A stretch of DNA of 6,061 nucleotides from Bacteroidota bacterium (GCA_030611395.1 JAUWPX010000102.1:1-6061), one strand, 5' to 3'; shown: positions 1-5,743, numbered from the stretch's first letter. The notes: a model not told the origin generated them from the letters alone. Program-made: numbers and translations.

Positions 1-35
1 ATTTGAAAGCGGAGAGTTGCAAAAAGATTCAGTTA

Positions 36-100
36 TTTCCATTTTGGAAACAACTTGCCATTAAACCCACCATCAGGGTTTGTAACCGCTGACGGGGTTT
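36..100. repeat. Dispersed hairpin repeat, copy 1
   Basis: Bases 47-100 match 2740-2791 in the same orientation with about five differences, three substitutions and two single-base gaps. The core folds into a hairpin: CCATCAG (70-76) against CTGACGG (89-95), an inner GGTT/AACC (77-80/84-87), and an outer AAACC/GGTTT (63-67/96-100). A72 opposite C93 is a mismatch in plus-strand RNA but a G-U wobble in minus-strand RNA. A small separate hairpin, TTTCCA/TGGAAA (36-41/45-50), lies just before it. The copy sits at the window edge, about 170 bases before the Dabb gene, so its left neighbour is unseen. It could be a REP-like element or a terminator-derived repeat; the sequence does not decide which. 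Confidence 0.8.
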
Positions 101-269
101 ACGAATCATTAACCCACTGCAACACAATTCTTCAACATCCTTCATTTTTAATAAAGTATTACGGTTATTCTTGTAACTTTTATTATTTTTAACTTCGTTA
201 TATTCAATTATTCTTATACAAATTTTGTGATCTATAGAACTTTTATTAAAAGAACAAGGAGGAAAAGTA
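101..269 (+). other. AT-rich leader before the Dabb gene
   Basis: This is the spacer between the repeat and the first gene. It contains no convincing open frame. TAACTTTT at 174-181 is one base off the Bacteroidota -7 element TAnnTTTG, but no TTG lies at a suitable distance upstream, so I do not call it a promoter. A short palindrome, ACAAA-T-TTTGT, occurs at 218-228. The promoter of the four-gene run is probably in this stretch, but I cannot place it. Confidence 0.4.
256..262 (+). promoter_or_regulatory. Shine-Dalgarno site AAGGAGG of the Dabb gene
   Basis: AAGGAGG is followed by a 7-base spacer and then the ATG at 270, which fixes that start. It is the only near-consensus ribosome binding site in the window; the other genes have AT-rich leaders without a clear one, which is usual in Bacteroidota. 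It suggests the Dabb protein is translated more strongly than its neighbours. Confidence 0.85.
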
Positions 270-587
270 ATGAAAGGTGAATTTGCACATATTGTCCTGT
301 TTTGGCTAAAAAATCCTGATAACCAAAAGGAGAGAAAGGAATTCGAGTCTTTTCTTGAAACATTTATTAAAAACTCGGAATATGTAAAGTCCATGCATTT
401 TGGGTCCCCGGCAAATACTAACAGATCTGTTATTGATAATACATATACCTATTGTTTGATAGTAACTTTTACTTCAAAAGAAAAACAGGATAAATATCAG
501 GACGAACAGGGACACAAAAAGTTTATTTCTGAATCCGAAGAATTATGGGATAAAGTAACTGTGTATGATTCGATAAATTGTTGGTAA
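270..587 (+). CDS. Dabb (stress-responsive alpha/beta barrel) domain protein
   Basis: This 105-residue protein is essentially one Dabb domain, the usual size for single-domain members. It has the opening strand with the typical histidine (H7 in FAHIVLFWL), a helical middle with charged residues (about 18-37), a hydrophobic strand (YCLIVTF, about 62-68), and a YQDEQGHKKF segment near 76-85 followed by a short C-terminal strand. The family folds as a dimeric ferredoxin-like alpha/beta barrel; members are stress-induced proteins or small-molecule enzymes, and many have no known substrate. No signal peptide is visible, so it should be cytoplasmic. The start is fixed by AAGGAGG at 256-262. It is the first gene of a closely spaced run, 9 bases before the truncated methyltransferase. 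The family call is firm; the specific role is unknown. Confidence 0.88.
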   Translation: MKGEFAHIVLFWLKNPDNQKERKEFESFLETFIKNSEYVKSMHFGSPANTNRSVIDNTYTYCLIVTFTSKEKQDKYQDEQGHKKFISESEELWDKVTVYDSINCW

Positions 588-596
588 AATCCTTTT

Positions 597-887
597 ATGA
601 ATATGAAAAAGAATACAGCAAACGAATACCCGGATTACTTTGCGAGGGTTTATGATTTGATTTATCATAAATTGCGGGACGGAGTAGATAATCAATACTT
701 CCTGGACCAAATAAAACAAATTAATGGTAAAATTCTGGAGGTTGGTGTGGGGACCGGCCGGTTTTTTATTGACGCCCTGACCAAAAACGCAGATATATAC
801 GGGTTTGATATTAGCAGGTCAATGGTTGATGTGCTGAAAATAAAACTAAACAAAACACACAAACTGAAAGAAATTTTTACAAATTAA
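597..887 (+). pseudogene. Truncated class I SAM-dependent methyltransferase
   Basis: The 96-residue product starts like a small-molecule or ubiquinone-type methyltransferase: a YFARVYDLIY segment (14-23), then motif I EVGVGTGRF (48-56) and the acidic residue after strand 2 in YGFDIS (D71), both of which bind SAM. The stop comes soon after, at codon 97. Relatives usually run to about 200-260 residues, so the rest of the Rossmann fold and the substrate-binding part are absent. The last dozen residues (KTHKLKEIFTN) no longer look like the family, and the next gene begins 6 bases past the stop, leaving no room for the missing part in another frame. I infer a 3' deletion that joined the fragment to the lipoprotein gene. 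The ATG at 597 is used here, with an in-frame ATG at 603 equally possible; neither has a clear ribosome site. The protein is very unlikely to methylate anything. Confidence 0.75.
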
Positions 888-893
888 ATTATT

Positions 894-1949
894 ATGAGAA
901 AAATTTATAGCACAACAGCAATACCGGTATTGGTTATAAGTATTATTTTATGTTCATGTAGTTCAACAAGCTTATTAACAATAAGTGTTACTGAGCCAGC
1001 CCCGGTACATGTTCCTTCAAACATTAAATCAATTGGTATTGTTGACAGAAGTTTGCCTATGGAAAAAAATATAGAAATGGACAAACTTGATAAAATTCTG
1101 TCTGCAGAAGGCAAAAATCTGGACAAAGACGGAGCCCATGAATCGGTTGTTGGTCTATTTGATGAACTAAAAAATAATAACAAATTTTCCGAAGTGAAAA
1201 TAATTGATAGTGTTGATGTAAGGAGCCCGGGAGCTGGTGTTTTTCCATCAGTACTTTCCTGGAAAACAATTGAGCAAATTTGTTATGAAAACAATGTAGA
1301 CGCCATCTTTGTTTTATCATTTTATGATACGGATGCGAAAATTGATTATAAAGCTGTTCCAATTGAAATTGATGGCCCTTTGGGGATAAAAATTCCGGCT
1401 GTTGAACATCATGCAATAATTGCTACTTTAATAAAAACCGGATGGAGAATTTATGATCCGGCAAACAAATTCATTCTTGATGAATATTTGGTAAATGAGA
1501 ATATTGTATTAACAGGTGCAGGGATTAATCCTATAAGAGCAATTGAAGCAATAATGGGAAGAAAAGAGGCCGTTTTACAGTTAAGTAATAGCATTGGTCA
1601 TAATTATGCATTAAGAATACTTCCTTATAGAATAAGAGTCTCCAGGCACTATTATGTTAGAGGAACAAATAATTTTAAAATAGCAAAACGCAGAGCACAA
1701 ACAGGTAAATGGGATGAAGCAGCTGAACTTTGGGATAAAGAAGTTTCAAACCTTAAAAGAAAAGTAGCCGGTAGAGCTTGTTATAATATGGCTATTATTA
1801 ATGAAATTAATGGTGATCTTAATGCTGCTGTTGAATGGGCATCAAAATCTTATACCGATTATAAAAATAAAAAGGCTTTACGATATCTCAATGTGCTTAA
1901 ATACAGAATTGAAAGAAACATGCAATTACAGCAACAAATGGAATATTAA
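894..1949 (+). CDS. Lipoprotein with TPR-like C-terminus, probably DUF6340-type
   Basis: This 351-residue protein has an N-terminal hydrophobic segment (9-20) ending in the lipobox LCSC with the lipidated cysteine at C22. It is therefore a lipoprotein anchored in the inner or outer membrane. The middle (about 45-250) is an alpha/beta region beginning IKSIGIVDRS, with DAIFVLSFYDTD near 136-147 and WRIYDPANK near 184-192. Residues 262-325 form two TPR-like helical hairpins: AQTGKWDEAAELWDKEV, then ACYNMAIINEINGDLNAAVEWA. This layout (lipobox, strand-rich middle, RHYYVRG-like linker, A-x-x-G-x-W-x-x-A TPR) matches what I recall of the Bacteroidota DUF6340 family, but I could not check it. Function is unknown; TPRs suggest protein contacts at the envelope. 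It sits between the methyltransferase fragment and the SGNH hydrolase, 18 bases upstream of the latter, in a probable shared transcript. Confidence 0.72.
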   Translation: MRKIYSTTAIPVLVISIILCSCSSTSLLTISVTEPAPVHVPSNIKSIGIVDRSLPMEKNIEMDKLDKILSAEGKNLDKDGAHESVVGLFDELKNNNKFSEVKIIDSVDVRSPGAGVFPSVLSWKTIEQICYENNVDAIFVLSFYDTDAKIDYKAVPIEIDGPLGIKIPAVEHHAIIATLIKTGWRIYDPANKFILDEYLVNENIVLTGAGINPIRAIEAIMGRKEAVLQLSNSIGHNYALRILPYRIRVSRHYYVRGTNNFKIAKRRAQTGKWDEAAELWDKEVSNLKRKVAGRACYNMAIINEINGDLNAAVEWASKSYTDYKNKKALRYLNVLKYRIERNMQLQQQMEY

Positions 1950-1967
1950 TTTAATTGTAATCTAATA

Positions 1968-2681
1968 ATGAAAAATCTGAGATTGTCTTTCTTAATAATT
2001 TTATTATCAATATTTACGGGTGTGTTTTCTTATGCCCAGGACTGGCCGGATTTAAATCGTTTCAAAGATGAGAATGCAAAACTCGGATTGCCTTTACCGG
2101 ACGAAAACCGGGTTGTATTTATGGGTAATTCTATTACTATAGGCTGGGGACGGATTTGTCCGGATTTTTTCTTGGGCAGACCATATATCAATCGGGGTAT
2201 CAGCGGACAGACAACTCCCCAGATGCTGGTCAGATTCAGAGCCGATGTAATCGATCTTAAACCTGCAGTTGTAGTCATTCTGGCAGGTACCAATGATATT
2301 GCCGGGAATACCGGACCTTCAACAATTAAAATGATAGAGGATAATATTGCTTCCATGGCTGAATTGGCAAAGGCTAACGGCATTGAAGTTGTTCTTTCTT
2401 CAGTGTTACCGGTTTTTGATTATCCATGGGAGCCCGGACTTGAACCGGTTGAAAAGATCGCCGCTCTGAATAAGTTTTTGAAAAATTATGCTGAAAAAAA
2501 TGGAGCTATATACCTGAATTACTTTTCATCACTGGCAGATGAGCGAAAAGGCATGAAGGAAGAATATGCAAGTGATGGGGTTCACCCAAACGAAGCAGGA
2601 TATAAAGTAATGGCACCTCTTGCTGAGGAAGCTATAGCAAAAGCTTTAAATCAGAAAAAAATCAGCCTGGCAGTAGAATAA
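1968..2681 (+). CDS. Secreted SGNH/GDSL-family esterase or acylhydrolase
   Basis: This 237-residue protein has a signal peptide (1-23; cleavage probably after SYA-23, before QDW). All SGNH blocks are present: block I GNSIT with the nucleophile S55, block II glycine in RGISGQT (G77/G80), block III GTND (107-110, oxyanion Asn109), and block V DGVHP (203-207) giving the catalytic D203 and H206. Length is typical of a single-domain TesA-like or platelet-activating-factor-acetylhydrolase-like member. These enzymes hydrolyse ester bonds in lipids or remove acetyl groups from polysaccharides; the substrate cannot be told here, and no carbohydrate-binding domain or nearby polysaccharide gene points to one. 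The mature enzyme acts outside the cytoplasm. It is the last gene of the plus-strand run. The hairpin repeat about 75 bases downstream may end its transcript. Confidence 0.92.
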   Translation: MKNLRLSFLIILLSIFTGVFSYAQDWPDLNRFKDENAKLGLPLPDENRVVFMGNSITIGWGRICPDFFLGRPYINRGISGQTTPQMLVRFRADVIDLKPAVVVILAGTNDIAGNTGPSTIKMIEDNIASMAELAKANGIEVVLSSVLPVFDYPWEPGLEPVEKIAALNKFLKNYAEKNGAIYLNYFSSLADERKGMKEEYASDGVHPNEAGYKVMAPLAEEAIAKALNQKKISLAVE

Positions 2682-2723
2682 ATAATCACGTAATTATTTT
2701 GTCTAAAAAGCAAATTCCTATCC

Positions 2724-2791
2724 TGGCAGGTTTCCTATTGAAACAACTTGCCATAAAACCACCGTCAGGGTTTGAACCACTGACGGGGTTT
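2724..2791. repeat. Dispersed hairpin repeat, copy 2, between convergent genes
   Basis: This second copy of the repeat at 47-100 lies between the ends of the SGNH hydrolase (plus) and the phosphoesterase (minus). The main hairpin is AAACC (2756-2760), a bulged A, CCGTCAG (2762-2768), GGT-TTGA-ACC (2769-2778), an unpaired A, CTGACGG (2780-2786), GGTTT (2787-2791). That makes 12 stem pairs plus 3 inner pairs. A preceding hairpin pairs TGGCA/TGCCA (2724-2728/2749-2753) and GTTTC/GAAAC (2730-2734/2740-2744). Position between two stop codons fits a two-way terminator. T runs are short (TTT on plus, TTTT overlapping the stem on minus), so intrinsic termination may be weak. The inner GGTTTGAACC resembles a tRNA T-arm by chance only. 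Confidence 0.82.
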
Positions 2792-2809
2792 CTGATATTA
2801 AGCAATCAT

Positions 2810-3691
2810 TCATTCCGCAATTTTAACATTCTCGTCAAAAATCCCATCAAGCAAAAGATTTGCAATTATTGGACCTTTATCTGTCATTGTAACCCAGACA
2901 ATATGATCAAACTCACCAAATGATGTTCCTCTCAATTCACTTGCCCCACCTGTGGTTCCCAGGCCAATATAACTTTGACCATGAATTTCTACTTTCTTGT
3001 AATGGTGTGCATGTCCGGCAAAAGCAGTGTGAAGCCGGCCCTTCAACATGTTCTCTATTTTCACATAGCCATCTATCTTATCCTCCTCGTTCCAATAAAA
3101 ATATGGCCTGTGAAAGAAAACAAATGTCCACCGCACATTCATGTTATCCATAAGGGCTTTTTGTATGTAGTTAACCTGGGTATCGCTGATATTCTCAAAG
3201 GGAGGATCTTCAGTGGAGATAACGAGAAACAGCACATTTTTATATACAAAATGATAGTATGGCTGTCCATAACGTTCATGATACATATTCTGCATTACAT
3301 CATTGCTGATGTCATGATTCCCCGGCACCCGGAAGAAACGCATCTCCAGATTACTGAGAATTTCATCCATTTCATCATATTGTTGTTTCAGAGTGTCGTG
3401 GTTCTCTGTATACCCTTCAATCAGGTCCCCGACACTCATGACAAACTCCGGTTGCAGGAGGTTCAGTTGTGTTACCGCATTTCTGAAAACACCAGCCCGG
3501 CAGCCTCCGGTCCGGTCAGTTACAATAGCAAACTGAAAATCCATAGGATCGTTCATGAAGGCTTTATCTGTCCAGGGTTGAGTTTTATCGGTTACAGGTG
3601 ACTTAAACCCGACCTCAGAATTCGTGCAACCTACAAGGAAAATCAGCACAATAACCTGTACCAGAACTAAATACTGTTTAATACTTTTCAT
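2810..3691 (-). CDS. Calcineurin-like metallophosphoesterase lipoprotein
   Basis: This 293-residue protein has an N-terminal hydrophobic segment and the lipobox LVGC with the lipidated cysteine C22. The metallophosphoesterase motifs follow in order: FAIVTDRTGG with D59, VGDLIEG with D89, PGNHD with N125, H126 and D127, FFHRP with H194, and GHAHHY with H227 and H229. These bind the two-metal centre and hydrolyse phosphate esters or diesters, probably at the membrane surface facing outward. Motif I, usually DxH, reads DRT, so the first metal histidine is not at its normal place. Bacteroidota relatives with DRTGG often have a histidine next, as I recall; here that residue is C64. The substrate is unknown. 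The gene is transcribed alone, convergent with the SGNH hydrolase and divergent from the flavodoxin-ferredoxin gene. An AAAAGGAA ribosome-site-like stretch lies about 5 bases before the ATG and supports this start. Confidence 0.9.
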   Translation of the reverse strand: MKSIKQYLVLVQVIVLIFLVGCTNSEVGFKSPVTDKTQPWTDKAFMNDPMDFQFAIVTDRTGGCRAGVFRNAVTQLNLLQPEFVMSVGDLIEGYTENHDTLKQQYDEMDEILSNLEMRFFRVPGNHDISNDVMQNMYHERYGQPYYHFVYKNVLFLVISTEDPPFENISDTQVNYIQKALMDNMNVRWTFVFFHRPYFYWNEEDKIDGYVKIENMLKGRLHTAFAGHAHHYKKVEIHGQSYIGLGTTGGASELRGTSFGEFDHIVWVTMTDKGPIIANLLLDGIFDENVKIAE

Positions 3692-3750
3692 AATGGTTCC
3701 TTTTATATTATTGATTTTTAGTTTTGTATTTTCTCATTTTTAATCCTACT

Positions 3751-3758
3751 CAAATGTA
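3751..3758 (-). promoter_or_regulatory. Candidate -7 promoter element (TACATTTG) of the phosphoesterase gene
   Basis: On the minus strand TACATTTG matches the Bacteroidota primary-sigma -7 consensus TAnnTTTG exactly. It lies about 60 bases before the phosphoesterase ATG, which would leave a leader of roughly 50 bases. No clear TTG is present at the usual -33 distance, so this rests on the -7 match and its position alone. Confidence 0.4.
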
Positions 3759-3889
3759 TACACGCCCAAATTTTTATTATATTGCTGTTTTGATTTAGGG
3801 TTCCTAATTCTACTTTACGACCATAAAAGCTCTTTGAAATATTTGTAAAAATAGTATCTTTAAGATAATTAACATAATATTTAACCTGA

Positions 3890-3924
3890 TCGATTGAATT
3901 TTGATATAACACAAATTCAATCGA
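3890..3924. repeat. Perfect 12-bp inverted repeat with 11-base spacer
   Basis: TCGATTGAATTT (3890-3901) and AAATTCAATCGA (3913-3924) are exact reverse complements separated by 11 bases. The arms are AT-rich and neither side is followed by a T run, so an intrinsic terminator is unlikely. It sits about 140 bases before the flavodoxin-ferredoxin ATG and about 200 bases before the phosphoesterase ATG. A dimeric-regulator operator, a cruciform, or a scar of an inserted element are all possible. Confidence 0.75.
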
Positions 3925-4068
3925 AAAGGATTTTCCGAAAAACCCACATTGTCAAATAATTACGCAAGTAATCGTCTAATTGGATATAGTGATACTTATA
4001 AGGTTCACAGAAGGGACTATTTCCAACGGTTGTTATTAGGATTGAAAGTAAGATTTGGAAAAAAATGA
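3910..4068 (+). pseudogene. Possible C-terminal remnant of a lost gene, or a small coupled ORF
   Basis: A 52-codon frame, open since the TAA at 3907, ends at TGA 4066-4068. The end overlaps the ATG of the next gene as ATGA, the classic translational-coupling arrangement. The encoded stretch looks like a real protein tail: SNNYASNRLIGYSDTYK, then a basic, amphipathic VHRRDYFQRLLLGLKV, then RFGKK at the end. There is no ATG; a TTG at 3949 could start a 39-residue product, but no ribosome site precedes it. I infer either the surviving 3' end of a gene that once preceded the flavodoxin-ferredoxin gene, or a short ORF coupled to it. I do not recognise the family. Chance openness of this length is possible in AT-rich DNA, so confidence is low. 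Confidence 0.35.
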
Positions 4069-5117
4069 AATACGACCAATTAATTATATACTATTTTTCA
4101 GGTACCGGTAATGCCCGGAATGCGGCAATATGGATTGAGAAATTTGCAAAGGGAAAAGGCTTAAGAACTCATCTGATAAATATTGACAGATTTAAAACAG
4201 TTGATGTTCCGGAGTTATTCGAAAGAACATTAATTGGCTTTTGCGTACCAACACATGGCTTTAATGTGCCGCCTATTGTTCTCAAATTCCTGACTAAATT
4301 CCCAAAAGTTAAAAATATTGATTCTTTTATATTAAACACTCGTGGGGGTTTGAAGTTGTACAAATTCTTCCTGCCGGGATTAAGTGGTGTTGCCCAATTA
4401 TTACCTGCTTTGATTCTTATGATGAAAGGATTCAGGATTGTAGGTATGCAACCACTCGATTTGCCGTCTAATTGGCTGTTCCTTCATCCGGGATTAAAGG
4501 AAAAAATCATCAATTCAATTTATAACAGATGTCAGGGAATTGTAAATAATTTTGCCACAAATTTACTTGAAGGAAAAAGAAAGTATAAAGCCTTGATTTC
4601 ATTGCCTGTTGATCTGGCTGTAATACCAATAAGTGTTGGATATTACTTTTTTGGACGGTTCTTTCTTGCTAAAACACTTATTGCTACTAATGCTTGCACT
4701 AATTGCGATTTGTGTGTTTCCCAATGCCCGGTTGAAGCAATCAGAAAAGTTGATGAAAGATTATTTTGGACATACAAATGTGAGAGTTGCATGCGTTGTG
4801 TAAATACATGTCCACAAAGGGCAATAGAAACTGCTCATGGCTTTTCGGGTTTGATAGTAGTAATTGTATATGTTTTATTAATACCTTTTATAATTTCTAT
4901 TTTGAAATATTATGACATACTGGATATCGAAAAACAATCGAAGTTATTTGAACAGGGGTGGTCTTTAATTACTACTTCAATACTTATTTTATTTGGTTTT
5001 CTAAGTTATAGATTATTACACTTTATAATGAAGTACAAAATTGCGAATAGGATTATTACTTATAGTTCGCTTAGTAAATATAAGTTTTGGAGAAGGTATA
5101 AACCACCTAAATATTAA
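4065..5117 (+). CDS. Membrane-associated flavodoxin / 2x[4Fe-4S] ferredoxin fusion (EFR1-like)
   Basis: This 350-residue fusion has an N-terminal flavodoxin-like domain (about 5-165) with the FMN phosphate loop YYFSGTGN (9-16), a PTHGF segment (62-66) and NTRGG (91-95), as in EFR1-type proteins. A bacterial dicluster ferredoxin domain follows: C211, C214, C217, C221 and C239, C242, C245, C249, each CxxCxxCxxxCP, giving two [4Fe-4S] clusters. Hydrophobic stretches at about 182-201, 261-283 and 300-322 suggest membrane helices, and the tail is basic (KYKFWRRYKPPK). Typical EFR1 proteins end soon after the ferredoxin domain, as I recall, so the last 90 residues are an addition. The likely role is electron transfer between flavin and iron-sulfur centres at the membrane; the partner is unknown. 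The ATG overlaps the preceding frame's stop as ATGA. The next gene follows after 22 bases. Confidence 0.85.
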   Translation: MKYDQLIIYYFSGTGNARNAAIWIEKFAKGKGLRTHLINIDRFKTVDVPELFERTLIGFCVPTHGFNVPPIVLKFLTKFPKVKNIDSFILNTRGGLKLYKFFLPGLSGVAQLLPALILMMKGFRIVGMQPLDLPSNWLFLHPGLKEKIINSIYNRCQGIVNNFATNLLEGKRKYKALISLPVDLAVIPISVGYYFFGRFFLAKTLIATNACTNCDLCVSQCPVEAIRKVDERLFWTYKCESCMRCVNTCPQRAIETAHGFSGLIVVIVYVLLIPFIISILKYYDILDIEKQSKLFEQGWSLITTSILILFGFLSYRLLHFIMKYKIANRIITYSSLSKYKFWRRYKPPKY

Positions 5118-5139
5118 CAAGAAAAGATAGAATATCATT

Positions 5140-5598
5140 ATGATAATAAGGAACAATTTAGATAAACCATTTGGCCCTATGGTATCTTTTGCCGGGATAG
5201 TCATGTTTATTGCAGGATTAATAGCTACTTATTTTGCACTTACCGGTTTGATTTTGGTTTTTGTCGGTGCTTTCCTTGGATTCACATCAACAAGTACCCT
5301 GCTTGATACTGATAAAAAAAGGATTAAATTTTCGAATAACTTATTTGGAATTATACCTGTTGGACAATGGATTGAAATTAAACCGGAAATGAAAGTAGGA
5401 TTAAAAAATATACAAAGGGGTTACCGGGTATATAGCAGGAGCAACAGGATGCATGATGTACATATTAAGGATATTAGGATAATGTTATATGGGGCTGATA
5501 ACAAACAGATTATGCCGGTTAAAAAATTTGATTCACTTGATTCTGCAAAAACCGGGTTAGAAAGCTTAAGTAAACAATTTGGGATAGGTTTGAGATGA
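5140..5598 (+). CDS. Hypothetical membrane protein, two N-terminal helices
   Basis: This 152-residue protein belongs to no family I can name. Two hydrophobic helices follow closely (about 13-32 and 34-52) with only a short turn between them. They are followed by a hydrophilic region of about 100 residues, mixed strands and helices, beginning LLDTDKKRIKFSNNLFGI and ending in a helix-like segment (SAKTGLESLSKQFG). The arrangement of a helical hairpin then a strand-rich domain with a QWIEIKP segment resembles small bacterial PH-like membrane proteins, but this is only an impression. There are no cysteines or cofactor motifs. The gene begins 22 bases after the flavodoxin-ferredoxin fusion and is probably co-transcribed with it, so it may be a membrane partner of that redox protein. 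Confidence 0.7.
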   Translation: MIIRNNLDKPFGPMVSFAGIVMFIAGLIATYFALTGLILVFVGAFLGFTSTSTLLDTDKKRIKFSNNLFGIIPVGQWIEIKPEMKVGLKNIQRGYRVYSRSNRMHDVHIKDIRIMLYGADNKQIMPVKKFDSLDSAKTGLESLSKQFGIGLR

Positions 5599-5641
5599 AG
5601 AAATGAGTGAATGATTGAATGAGTAAATGATAAAATGAAAG
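5594..5641. repeat. Degenerate 8-bp tandem repeat (RATGANNN x6)
   Basis: Six consecutive 8-base units start at 5594, 5602, 5610, 5618, 5626 and 5634: GATGAAGA, AATGAGTG, AATGATTG, AATGAGTA, AATGATAA, AATGAAAG. The first overlaps the stop codon of the membrane-protein gene (TGA at 5596-5598). The five-base core ATGA plus a leading purine is fixed while the last three bases vary. Such decayed microsatellites could vary in length by slippage; here the array lies after a stop and so would change the 3' untranslated spacer rather than a protein. Confidence 0.75.
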
Positions 5642-5713
5642 GAATACCTATTCTCTGATTTATTCGTACATCTTTCTGGGAAGCTAACATGACAAAATGT
5701 GCATGATTTTACT

Positions 5714-5743
5714 CTGGAATGCTATTTGAATAGTACATTTCAG
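5714..5743. promoter_or_regulatory. Imperfect palindrome upstream of clpB
   Basis: CTGGAATG (5714-5721) pairs with CATTTCAG (5736-5743), with one G-T wobble, around CTATT-TG-AATAG (5722-5733); a TA bulge (5734-5735) separates the two pairings. RNA would form a 12-bp hairpin with a TTGA loop ending 25 bases before the clpB ATG. It is not a CIRCE element (TTAGCACTC-N9-GAGTGCTAA). It could be an operator, a leader hairpin for clpB, or a weak terminator for the preceding pair of genes; no long T run follows. I find no convincing promoter for clpB in the 170-base spacer. Confidence 0.45.

Larger units (their letters stand above)
3692..4064. other. Divergent intergenic spacer, about 370 bases
   Basis: This spacer separates the minus-strand phosphoesterase and the plus-strand flavodoxin-ferredoxin gene. 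It holds the candidate TACATTTG element (3751-3758), a perfect 12-bp inverted repeat (3890-3924), and, in its last 160 bases, an open frame that looks protein-like and overlaps the next gene by ATGA. The part from about 3760 to 3890 is AT-rich with no feature I recognise. A minus-strand open frame from GTG at 3912 to 3718 exists but resembles nothing known to me and spans the phosphoesterase promoter region. Confidence 0.5.

Noticed and set aside
29..394. Minus-strand open frame of 121 codons
   Set aside because: It overlaps the well-supported Dabb gene and the hairpin repeat, and its product resembles no family.
2762..2786. Possible tRNA T-arm or tRNA fragment (GGTTTGAACC)
   Set aside because: The flanking stems pair with each other as a simple hairpin. 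No acceptor, D or anticodon arms are found on either strand.
2699..2923. Plus-strand open frame of 74 codons containing PPSGFEPLTGF
   Set aside because: It is the translation of the hairpin repeat plus the antisense of the phosphoesterase 3' end. GFEPLT-type peptides commonly arise from GGTTTGAACC-like DNA, not real genes.
2975..3601. Plus-strand open frame of 208 codons
   Set aside because: It is antisense to the phosphoesterase, whose metal-binding motifs are all in the minus-strand frame.
3718..3912. Minus-strand 64-codon frame with GTG start in the inverted-repeat loop
   Set aside because: It has no ribosome site and no recognisable family, and it covers the phosphoesterase promoter region. 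It may be a chance frame in AT-rich DNA; I could not rule out a mobile-element remnant.
5421..5690. Minus-strand 89-codon frame
   Set aside because: It is antisense to the membrane-protein gene and reads through the 8-bp repeat as low-complexity THSIIHSF-type sequence.
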